A stretch of DNA of 28,941 nucleotides from Leucogyrophana mollusca (lineage: Eukaryota > Basidiomycota > Agaricomycetes > Boletales). The notes beneath the pieces are model-generated. The model searched no databases, was not told the DNA's origin, and saw only the letters and a program-made list of their open reading frames with translations. The position numbers and the translations under genes were made by a program. Shown here piece by piece: positions 1 to 8,790 of this stretch. Where the stretch lies: the NCBI GenBank assembly GCA_021014945.1, contig MU266627.1, forward strand, positions 1 to 28,941, read 5' to 3'. Numbering within the stretch: position 1 is the first letter of the stretch; the number at the start of each line of letters is the position of its first letter.

Positions 1-32
1 GCTCCAATACTCCTTCTAACTCTCTCCCTCAG

Positions 33-1183
33 TCACCCCCGCCCACCGCTAGCAACCCTCCCGTAGGCATCATCTTGCATGTATGCGCCCTTCTGCCCTG
101 ACAACTTGGCCCAGGTTCGAGGTCGTGCACATTCAGTATCCTCCTCCATCCTCGACGTATGTGCCCCTGCCATCGCTGGCGTTCGTGACGATGACGCTCT
201 TTCGCATTCAGCTACCTGCCGTGCCCGAACCCGTCGTACCGCATCAAGATGGCAGTACCCCCTCCGAGTCTGAATCTCTGCGCCGCCCTTCATTTGATTC
301 GATACTCGACGTAAGCTCACTCTTCTGTTTCCGTTATTCCTCTCGACAAACAAACCTCAACTTCTCATGAATTTAGCTTCCCGCGGTTCTCGAGCCAGGA
401 AACCGGCGCCCGAACAAGAAGCAGCCTCACAGCACCGAGTTGATACGCCCGCGCCTCGTGAGTTTTCGTTGAGCTTTTCTGCGTGGTAGCCTCTCATTCG
501 TGTACCTTTTAAGGGAGCTATCGAGCCTCAGCAGGATTCTCCACTCGAGCCAGAGGCGTCGTCCGTTCAGCCAGCTAAACCTGGTCACAAATGGTCGCGC
601 AATTTTCGTGAACACTGGCGGGATATCCGGCATCGCAAATCTCGCGTCCCAACGGACCTCCCGGACGGCTCCGCACACCCACCTCTACCTTTTCATGAAC
701 ACGCCAATGCACCCGCCTCTTCAGAGGTAAGTTTCGGGAGGAAAGCTCGTATTTATTATATATTTACTCACGCTACCTAGCTGCCGACCAATCAACAAGT
801 GCGTCGAGGAAGAGATATTGACGCACAAGAAAATCCGCAAGCTTCTCGTTCCCGATCACGGCCGTCAAGCAACCAAAACGAGGCTAACGTAGCGCTCGGA
901 AGACTTGACGAAGTATGCATTCCATTGCCATCGATCCATATTTGACCTAAGCGTGAGCTGCCCGTAGCGATTATATGCAGCCCCTTCTAGAGACAGAGCT
1001 GAACAACGCCGCCGCCGTGCCCGAGAGCGACGTAGAGCTGCCAGGAACCGCCAATTGGACTCGGACTCGGACTCAGAGCCCGAAGATGATGATGCGGAGT
1101 CATACTACGAGGACACGGGGTGCTTGGACGCCATCTGTTTCGGGGAGTACTTCAGGCGGCGGAGGCACTTGCAGGGGCAGTAG
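33..1183 (+). CDS. C-terminal tail exons of a WD40-family gene (5' part outside window)
   Basis: Seven exons can be placed by alignment to the complete gene at 10375-12450: 33-62, 115-156, 212-310, 377-457, 514-726, 781-912 and 968-1183 (stop TAG). All lie in one open frame, all introns are phase 0 and have GT-AG ends, giving about 270 residues. Landmarks in order: a Pro/Ser start SPPPTASNPP, a short exon ending SSSILD, an exon ending FDSILD, then LPAVLEP, a Trp/Arg patch (KWSRNFREHWRDIRHRK), a Gln/Asn/Ser-rich exon, an Arg-rich run, an acidic Asp/Glu stretch and the end CLDAICFGEYFRRRRHLQ. The N-terminal domain is not in the window; a WD40 propeller is inferred from paralogues, but the FHA chimera at 5238 shows this tail can follow another domain. 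No stop or frameshift is seen, so it looks functional. Molecular role of the tail is unknown. Confidence 0.75.
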
Positions 1184-1720
1184 GTGAGTCGAGCCCGCTC
1201 CCCCCTCCGCCGTGTCCCCCTTATCCTCGGGTCCAGTATTGTGAAATCTGCACTGCCGTCTACTATCAGTAAAAATAACGCCGCGCATCGCATGCACGCT
1301 CGTCACTCGGATCGACTTCGGCACGCTTTATCCCTGGTCCTTCACGCTTTTGGGGATATCAGAGTAGTCAGATGTCTACACTGCTAAATGCTACATCTGT
1401 CTGTATACCTCGTCCTCATACCATTTCCTCGCAGTCCTCTTACTGGTATTTTGACTACTCTCTGCTCGTTCTTCGCACTTCATCACTTTTAGGAGACAGA
1501 CGTCGTGCCCCGCGTGTGTGAGGGACTCGATATCTCCCCAGACAGAGTGAGGGAAACAGAGAGAGACAAAGGGTCGGGGCGGCCGAAGGTATCTACATAC
1601 GAGAGCGCGGCCATCGTGGAGAGTTCGGACAAGGAGAACAGTGAGGAAGCAGGCATCTACACTGGCATTATAGCGAACACCCGCCACCTGAGGTTCCCCT
1701 AGGGGTCACGTCTTCTCTCG
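1184..1720. repeat. 3' flank of WD40 tail, duplicated downstream of gene 2
   Basis: No convincing gene. The first half (to about 1440) aligns with 12451-12700: both start GTGAGTCGAGCCC after the stop, share CTTATCC(T)TGGGT and a GTCTGTATACC/GTCCGTATACC block. A looser relative follows the FHA chimera stop (7351-7540). The second half contains a short open stretch without family resemblance. I treat it as 3' untranslated or intergenic DNA copied with the gene. Confidence 0.5.
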
Positions 1721-1739
1721 TTAGTACCTCGTCACGACA

Positions 1740-2050
1740 CGGCTCTCATCCGTTTTAGACTGGTAGGCGCCTCCGCCTCCGTCCCCACAGACTTGCCTGC
1801 GTTGATATATTTCCAGTACCGGCGGGACTAGAAGAGACGAAGGCCTGTTGGTGGGACGATATCCAAGTCCAAACGCCCGAGTCGATTTCGCCACCGAGTT
1901 TACGCCGACGGACATCACCGCTCGACTGGGTATTGCAGGTGGAGGCTACACGCGATGGTGTAATCAGGTCACGCAGTGAGCTCACCATTGTGCGTGGTTC
2001 TTACCGTACGTCGTGTGTACGTGGTTGATACACCTCACTCGAGTCCGGCT
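1740..2050 (+). pseudogene. relic of unrecognised gene, copy A
   Basis: This stretch aligns with 7560-7800, and its start also with 25125-25200. In one frame the first two copies share DFATEFTPTDITARLG versus DFAIELTPADITTGKS, which suggests former coding on the + strand. Just upstream both read LPA followed by an aromatic-rich stretch and KRRRP, but here a TAG and a small indel break the frame. I do not recognise the family. The following ORF to 2359 has no counterpart in the other copies and is probably chance. Confidence 0.35.
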
Positions 2051-2344
2051 TTCTTGGGTGGTCTTTCGTTGGGAGGGGGAGGGTCTTCCTTGTCGTTGAA
2101 CCAAAGATCCACCCGTCGCAGACCCGCGATCCCCCTTTCCTGGACCCGGCGCTCTCCCCTGGCGCGTAGCCCTGTGTGCGTAGTCAGGGGAGGGATTCTC
2201 TGCTCCTTGAATCGCATGGGGAAGCGCTCTGGGGGAGGATGTCTGCGGCTGAGAATCTCAAATACCGGATCTCTCAACGTCGTCCGTTTTAGAGAGTTCA
2301 GCAGTGCCCACCTTGGAAAATGTAACGGTGCCCATGTCAAGGCC

Positions 2345-3145
2345 CTCGAACATATGTAAAGGCGAGAGCTATCGCCAGTACGCCCGCGAACTCCTGAACG
2401 CGGCCAACTAACGGTCCGTCCCGAGTGATAACTTTATAGCCGTATGTAACAGCCATGATAAGAGCGGCTGAGAACCTGGAAATGATCAGCACCCAGTGGG
2501 TTGTCTGTGGACGTAGTAGAACGAGCATGGTTAAGTGTCCCTCCGGGTCACCAGTGGCACCCGTAAATCCATCCTCACGGCCGGCTCCTAGAACATGTCC
2601 CCATGGTTTCCTGTTGCGCTTTGGTGCGGGGTAACATGTAATTTTTTTTTGATAGTCCTCATGCGTCAGTATACCCCAAGAAGTCAGTTACGAAGCCAAC
2701 GCTGAAATTGACAAGAGAGTGACATTAGCTAGCTTGATGACTATGATCTCCCCCAGGAAGGAGACTTACAGATGATACAGCGTAGCACCTATACGGTTCG
2801 AGTAGATCGAGGAACGTCGCTCGAACAGTGCACTTGCTACTTTGACGGAGCCGACGACGAGCTGTTGGCCAATATGGATGATTAGACAATACCGCCTTTG
2901 TGAGACAAGGTGTACTCAACGCACAGTCATATTCATTTCAACGATATAGGACACTGACCGTATATCCTAGCCGAAGCATTATATGCGGGCCAGGGCCTGG
3001 TGGTGTCGATGTCGAGGACGTTGCTGATGAAGTGCAGCCCTCTGGGACCAGGGGTAGGCAAGACGTGTTTGTGCTCTGCCGTACCTAATAACGCCAGACC
3101 ACAAGTGATGTGATCAGGGAGAACGAGATCCGACGGGGGCAATGA
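2345..3145 (-). pseudogene. cytochrome P450 fragment, copy A (decayed)
   Basis: Reading the - strand from 3145 down: a hydrophobic anchor SLITSLVVWR, then after a frame change the Pro-rich hinge LPTPGPRGLHFISNVLDID, typical of basidiomycete membrane P450s (usually LPPGPRGLPxIGNxxDI). After an intron comes GQQLVVGSVKVASALFERRS and SIYSNR (around 2860-2780), matching the family's GQxIVxxNSxxxAxxLxxxRSxIYSDR segment. Next are degraded pieces around KKLHVTPHQSATGNHGDMF (about 2660-2590) and RFSAALIMAVTYGYKV (about 2490-2430), matching the region where P450s read SAAxIMxxTYGY. Stops, frame changes and no obvious ATG show it is dead. The I-helix, ExxR and heme-Cys loop are absent. It is convergent with the WD40 tail ending at 1183 and parallels copy B at 13215-14340. 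Confidence 0.7.
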
Positions 3146-3450
3146 ACGGTCACGAGCTCGGTTTGCGTGGAAGCGAGGGCGAGAGCGAGTCTGCGTGGAC
3201 TGTAATAATGTCGACGACGTGTGGGGCGGGGAACCCTCGTCATCGTCAGGTCCGACACCGACACCGACACCGACAAGGGCCTGAAGGAAGTGTTTTAAAA
3301 CTCCGACTGGACGCATCGCTCAACGTCCGCCCGCCTTCAGTGCAAACCTCCGTCGGACAGTGACTCAGAGCACCAGTGAGCAGCCGCGTCACTATGGAAC
3401 ACGCAAACGAGGCCGCCAAGTTGTGGAGACACCAGTGCAAATAACGCTTC
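3146..3450. repeat. P450 5' flank, dispersed repeat with (CCGACA)4 microsatellite
   Basis: Non-coding flank upstream of P450 relic A. It holds four CCGACA units at 3252-3275, directly followed by a segment (about 3276-3345, GGAAGTGTTTTAAAACTCCG then CGCTCAACGTCCGCC) that recurs at 15719-15770 beside another GACACC run. The start (3150-3190, GGTCACGAGCTCGGTTT) has related copies near 8815-8880 and 15435-15470. I infer a dispersed repeat family originally copied with the P450 gene. Confidence 0.5.
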
Positions 3451-3459
3451 AAACTCGTT

Positions 3460-3700
3460 GATTCGTTACTCCCGCCTGAACAGCCTTGTCTTTAGTGAGA
3501 ATACTTTACTCACCGCCAACTTTTCCCGTCAAAGCCTCGACATCATTTTAAATATACAGGACCCTTCTTCTGCCGACGCCTCCGATCCTAGCAGATCGGC
3601 GAATCCGCGTCTTCAAGCGCAGCGACAGTATCTCGCCCCGCACCACGACACAGGGCTCCGTCCCGTCCCGTCTCCCCAGCCCATCTTGTCAGCAGAATAT
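3460..3700. repeat. duplicated segment, copy 1 (second copy 25950-26170)
   Basis: Shares CAGCCTTGTCTTT, ACCGCCAAC, TCCCG, AAAGCCTCGAC, CTCCGATCCTAG, GGATCGGCGA and GTATCTCGCCCCGCACCAC in the same order with 25967-26145, with small indels. The indels are not multiples of three and the open frames differ between copies, so coding is not supported. What the segment was is unknown. Confidence 0.55.
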
Positions 3701-3799
3701 TTCCCCCCGTCCCACGTATCATCACGTCTTCTCTCTCCCTTGTCAATGTGTGCCTCACACCTCCTGGCTTTGAACCTGTGCGCTGGGTACTTGATGTGA

Positions 3800-5237
3800 T
3801 CGCTGGCAAGAGCCTCTTCAGTAGAACAGCGGCATATCTTGCCCTACTAGAAAACGACGTGTTGTTGTCAGTGGTTTGATGTCACCTGGCTGTCCCTTCA
3901 TTGCTTGACGTCCTTGATTACAGCGGGCGCTGTCATCTTCACGACCATCGCTTTGTTCTCCGAGTTTGCCTGCTTTGGGTTCATGTCCCGCATACCGCTC
4001 GCGTCACTCCTGCAAGTTGACATTAATGTTTCAAATCCCCACGTCAGCGTCTACTTTTGTCGCTTTGCAGCCCTTATCCTCCAATAGGTTTTGAGCGCGT
4101 GAGTATGCTCGCCTCAACTGGACTGCGGTTTCTGACGCAAAGCATGCTCTTCCACTCGCAGGTGTCTTACATTGATGGCTATTGCGACGTAAGTCCGTCA
4201 CTTCGTCGCACGAGGGCTCTGCTTATGAAGTATTTATACAGGTATACCAAATGGACCCCGGGAAACCCGAGTCAATTTTACGCTTGTCATTGTTACTAGT
4301 TCCAACGTACCGCCAGTCAGTGTGCGGTACCAGCCCTTCATGCTCGTCCGGTAGAACGTTCTCGTATCTCTGGATATCGGCGATGTAGAACTAGCTGTGC
4401 CCGCGGGAGGGCCTTGTGGGAGCGCGGGATATCATATCAGCTGCCTGCGTTTCGCCGGGCCCGTATCGTGCCGCAAGCTGGTACTGCCCCGGACTCTGAA
4501 ATCAAGGGGAGCTGGTGCATTTCCTCCCTTCGCACCCGAGATTCGACTGACGCGAATCAGCCAAAGCACCTCACCCTCCTTGCCTTGGACACGCGTTTAC
4601 GCCCTTCCGCTCACCTGTAGTGGTGCTCCTGGAGAGCCTAAAGCTCACATTGAATGCTGCACGGAACAACGCGAACGCGTCGAGGAGGCGTAAGTCCGCC
4701 CAGGCCTTCCTTGTACCTTTATTTTGCCAATCCTGATCATGCACTGTGTGGTGCAGATGTGGAGGCGTGTCCCGCGTGCTGCGTAGAGTGTTCCGTGGTG
4801 TGCATCGAGAACATGGTGAAGTGTACAATAGATACCTGGGGATCGAGTCGACCGGGGTTCTCCGAGGTCGCACCGCCTCCTCGGGAAATTCCCCCCATTA
4901 ATTGCGTCCGGGCCTTGGCCGCATCGGGGAATTCCCTCTGGCGCCGCAGCGAAGCGTGGCCTGGGGGCGGCAACAGGGGTCAACAGCGCGGTCAACAGCG
5001 CAAGGCGTTGACCGGGGGTACACTCTGGTACACTCTATGGATGCGTGCTGACTCTTCCTATCGACAGGTACATCCTGAACGCGCAGTTCGATACATTCGT
5101 GCATTGTCTATCTACGAGAGTCCTAGAGAGACCGTGAAGGTAAGTAATCGACCATTATTCGTGCTATAATGACCCCGAGTGGCATGCCTCAGTAAACGAC
5201 GACCACGACGCTTGCACCCCCATCATCGTAATCCGCC
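3800..5237. other. gene-poor stretch upstream of the FHA chimera
   Basis: No recognisable protein family. There are intron-like signals (for example GTGAGTATGC near 4100, GTAAGTCCG near 4190, TTTATACAG near 4230) flanking short open pieces, and an open piece at 4414-4617 followed by LKLTLNAARNNANASRRR, so a decayed or unrecognised spliced gene is possible. Longer open frames (for example 4654-5169 +) show no family resemblance and cross these signals. The last 350 bases hold odd repeats described in the findings and probably the promoter of the gene starting at 5238. Confidence 0.3.
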
Positions 5238-7350
5238 ATGCTAGCACCAGCATCCTTCTCCTCACCACACAACCAGCCAGCTTTTCCCGCTCTTTACCTT
5301 TATCCTCTCAACGACACTTTTATCCCAAAACATGTTACTCTCATTGACGGCCAACGCGTAAAGATTGGAAGACAAACAAATACCAAAACCGTCCCAGCGG
5401 AACGAAACGGTTATTTCGACTCCAAAGTCCTGAGTCGGCAGCACGCTGAGATATGGGAGGAGGGTGGGAGGGTACGTGCCTGTTGCTGGTCGTGCAGGGT
5501 GCTCTTTCAACTCTTCATGAAAAGATATTCATGAAAGACGTGAAAAGTTCAAACGGCACCTTCATAAACGGTGAACGTCTCAGCCCAAAGGGGGTCGAAT
5601 CCTACCCTTTCGAACTCAAAAACGATGACATCGTAGTACGTAGCGCAGTTCCTTTGCTCGTCAACGCAGATTCACAGCTCGGCAGGAATTCGGTATCGAT
5701 ATCATTGGTGAGGACAACAAGACAATCATTCACCACAAGGTCACCGCGCGTGTCATGTGCGTGTTCACCGAGGAGGATATGCAAATAGTTGCCCGCGTCG
5801 AACAGATGCAGGGCGGTGACATTTCCGATGTTCCCAACCAGCAAGCGACGACCAGTGCCAACCCCTCGTTTTCGTTCGCTCAAAACCAGAATGGCCCGGC
5901 GGCGCAGCAGCGTAGACCTACACTGCAGTCGCAAGATCTGACGTCCCCGCCTACCGCTAGCAACCAAAACCCACTCGTAGGCATTGTCCCGTGTGTGCAC
6001 TCTTCTGCCCTGACAACTCAGCCCAGGTCCGAGGTCGTGCACGTTCAGCAACCCCTTCCATCCTCGACGTATGTGCCCCTGCCATCGCTGGCGTTCGTGA
6101 TGATCACGCTCTTTCATGTTTAGCTACCTGCCGTGCCCGAACCCGTCGTACCACATCGGGATGACGGTAGTCCCTCCGGGTCCGACTCTTCACGCGGCTC
6201 TTCATTTGATTCGATACTCGATGTAAGCGCGCTCTTCTGCTGCCGTCATTCCTCTCCACGAACAAAAGGCAACTTCATTCGTGAAATTAGCTTCCCGCAG
6301 TGCTTGAGCCAGGAAAACGGCGTCCGAAAAAGAAGCGGCCTCCCAGACGCACAGCGCGAGCTGTAAATGATTCACCGCTCGTGCGCTCTCTCGCTTTATT
6401 TACCGATTTCAGCAGAGCTAACGCCCACGTTTTGAATCGCAGACTAAGCAGCCCATTGCCGCAACAGTTCCGCAAGCCGAATTAGTAAGTATTGTTCGCC
6501 TCTGAACTCCATCGACGATATATCCTTTACGTCGTGGCAAGTAAGCATAACTAATACCTGCCTCAGGTGGCAGGAAACGTGGACTTACCTCTCGCGTCAA
6601 AAGCGACCACGGACGAGATAAACGCTGGGCCCTCCGCCCAGAACGCCAACGCGGATTTGAACACATCCCGGTCACGCCAAGGAGCATTTGCACGGTTTAC
6701 AGCGCGTTTCTCGGTCCCCTTCCGCAGACAAACGCTTCGCAGCCCCGAAACACGCGAAACGCACCCCACGACATCCAACTGCCCACCAGCCCCTGAAGCC
6801 CCCGACATGCAGCCCATATCGCGGCCCCTGCAGCGTACGCCGACAGTCCAAACTGTCGATGTATCCGCTGCGCCAGCAACGCCGGTTAGCTCACCATCTC
6901 TAGAGGTAAGTTTCGGGAGGAAAGCTCGTATTTGTTTGATATCTACTCATGCTACCTAGTTGCCAAACAATCAACGAGCACGTAGAGAAAGAGATTCAGA
7001 CGCACGGGAGAACGCACAAGCTTCCCATTCCCAAACACGGTCGTCACGCAACCAAAACGAGGCTAACGTAGCGTTCGGACAAGCTGATCTGGTATGCTTC
7101 CCATCTCCATCGACCCGTGTTTTCTCTAACCGTGGGTTTCCCGTAGCGACTGTATATAGCCCCTCCCAGGGGCAGAGATGGCAGACGCTTTCGTGCCCGA
7201 GCGCGACGCGGCGGTGTCCAGGCCAACTCACACTCGAACACAGAGTCTGACGATAGCGATGTGGGGTCGGAATATGACGACACGGGGTGCTTGGATGCCT
7301 TCTGTTTCCTGGAGTGCTCTAAGTGGTGGAGGCACAGGCGCTCACAGTAG
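5238..7350 (+). CDS. chimeric gene: fungal FHA domain fused in frame to the WD40-family C-terminal tail
   Basis: Exons 5238-5471, 5525-5635, 5686-5976, 6027-6068, 6124-6222, 6291-6380, 6443-6484, 6567-6905, 6960-7091 and 7147-7350 give one open frame of about 527 residues, all introns phase 0 with GT-AG ends. Residues about 15-150 are an FHA domain: LYPLNDTFIPKH, VKIGRQTN, YFDSKVLSRQHAEIW (Arg and Ser-Arg-x-His core), then KDVKSSNGTFINGERLS and EFGIDIIGEDN. FHA domains bind phosphothreonine peptides; this subtype resembles Far9/Far10/Vps64/SLMAP of the STRIPAK complex, normally followed by long coiled coils and a tail anchor. Here, after FTEEDMQIVARVEQ and about 40 residues, the sequence switches at about 5942-5946 into [10 protein letters not shown], the start of the WD40-family tail, and follows it to the stop. 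The ATG fits the usual family start. Exons 6443-6484 and 6567-6905 replace the 213-nt tail exon of the paralogues. An intact native FHA gene probably exists elsewhere (inference). Confidence 0.75.
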
Positions 7351-7540
7351 GGGGGTTGAGCCCTGCTTATCTTGACTTCCCAACAGTGCATATCTCAGAT
7401 TTTACTCGGGTCCAGTCTTGCGAGACGCCAACTTTCAGGTTGTAAATCTCGCGTCGTATCAAGTCCATCATGGTCCTAGCGTAGTCCTTCGGGATATTAT
7501 CGTATATCGGAGTGCTCGAGTGTCTGCAATGCTAGTTGCT
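7351..7540. repeat. 3' flank of the FHA chimera, related to other tail flanks
   Basis: Non-coding. It shares GTTGAGCCCTGCTT, TCGGGTCCAGT and, further on, TATCGGAGTGCTCGAG and GTCTGCA(A)T(T)GCTAG with the flank of gene 2 (12451-12630), so the 3' flank was copied along with the tail. Confidence 0.5.
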
Positions 7541-8450
7541 ACACCTATCCCACAGCTCTCATCCACGACAAGACTCGAAGATCTCATCCGTCGCGGATTC
7601 GCAGGCCCTCCAGCCCGTAGAACTGCCTGCGTTTGTACGCTTCCGGTATTGGCAGTACGGGAATGAAATTCTTGTTGGCGAGAAGAGACGAAGGCCGTCG
7701 GTGGGACGATGTTCAAGTTCGGACGTCCGATTGGATTTTGCCATCGAGCTGACGCCAGCGGACATCACCACTGGAAAATCATTGAGGATTGCGCGCGGGG
7801 CGAAGTGAATCGAGGCCCTCCGTCGGCGTGGCGAACCGCTCTGGTGTGGCTTTTCCTTCTCCGCCTCCTTGCTCGCTTTTCTCGTCCATCCACGGACCGG
7901 CGCCACTCAAATCACACCCACCAATATTCCCGGATCGCACTTGCTACCTAGCTCTGCTGGGGTATTTTGGCACTGACCAGGTCGAGGAGTACCTTCTGGT
8001 AATCCGATCCGAGGACGCCAACTTTAGCCAAGGTTTCATTATTCCCAGAATAAATGTAAATGACGGGGGCGCATTGACTATGCGAGCTCACCCATCCCGA
8101 TTACCAATTAGGACCCTTATGGAAGGAGTGGCATGCGCTCGAGGGTGCTTACGTCTCTGGTAAATGATCTTGTGAGATATGGGCCGAGTCTCTGGCCAGT
8201 GATTTCACCTGCCAGAATTGAGAAAGTCTAACAGAGGAGCAATCGCGTAACTAGTAAAGCAGATTATTTCACAGCGTACCCGCATTCTTTTAGATCCACG
8301 ATGACAAAAGCGTTCTCTATGAGTCGACTCGAACCTCGCGAGTAAGAGCACCAGGTAGGTTCAGGTCACCAAAGAATTGGATGTTCAACGGATGGCCTTT
8401 CTATGAAGAGTTAGAGCGCGTCGAGATTGAGATTCGTCAATGATACTATT
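7541..8450 (+). pseudogene. relic of unrecognised spliced gene, copy B
   Basis: The first part (7560-7800) aligns with copy A at 1740-1940 and, more briefly, with 25125-25200. Readable pieces in changing frames: LPAFVRFRYWQYGNEILVGE, DFAIELTPADITTGKS, HPDYQLGPLWKEWHALEGAYVSG (8089-8160) and, after a TTTTAG acceptor near 8294, an exon-like block IHDDKSVLYESTRTS to FYEELERVEIEIRQ with TGA at about 8441. The wording of these pieces looks protein-like, but I cannot assign a family, and the 7700-8100 part needs frame changes to join. It may be a decayed hypothetical gene or a gene with introns I failed to place. Confidence 0.35.
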
Positions 8451-8790
8451 TAGATATTGGTTGTGGTGAGATGGGAGCACCAAACCATCATATGTTGTGG
8501 AAATACATTGACCACGATTTGAAGACTCCTCGCGCCCTGGATACTTTGATCGCAAGTGTTAACTGTAAATAGCTTTATTTGCAGCCCAAGCACACTCACA
8601 TCGTATAAGTCGAGATGTTGGTCCAGCTGGTCAGTGCCTACACCACCGACGGTCTGTCACCAGTGCCGGCAGTTCTGTATCATCTTCTTTGATTCATTGA
8701 GGTCAAACTTGCGTTCGCGATGGAATCGGCTGCGTATCCCTCGCCATGTCAGGGCGCTGGGTAGCAAAGGGCATTAATGCGATTAGGCGA
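8451..8790. other. intergenic, nothing recognised
   Basis: No coding region, repeat or RNA gene is supported. A short open piece around 8505-8570 has no match to anything else in the window. Confidence 0.4.

Noticed and set aside
63..211. A single long intron of 149 nt in tail 1
   Set aside because: It splits better into two introns of 52 and 55 nt around a 42-nt phase-0 exon (115-156) that is open in three copies and ends SILD like the next exon.
2960..3090. Independent small + strand gene at 2900-3088
   Set aside because: It is the reverse of the P450 hinge region, whose - strand reading is clearly family-like.
4654..5169. 171-codon + strand ORF upstream of the FHA chimera
   Set aside because: No family resemblance; it crosses probable splice signals and the repeat-rich promoter-like stretch.
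5602..6117. 171-codon - strand ORF
   Set aside because: Exact antisense shadow of FHA exon 3 and its flanking introns.
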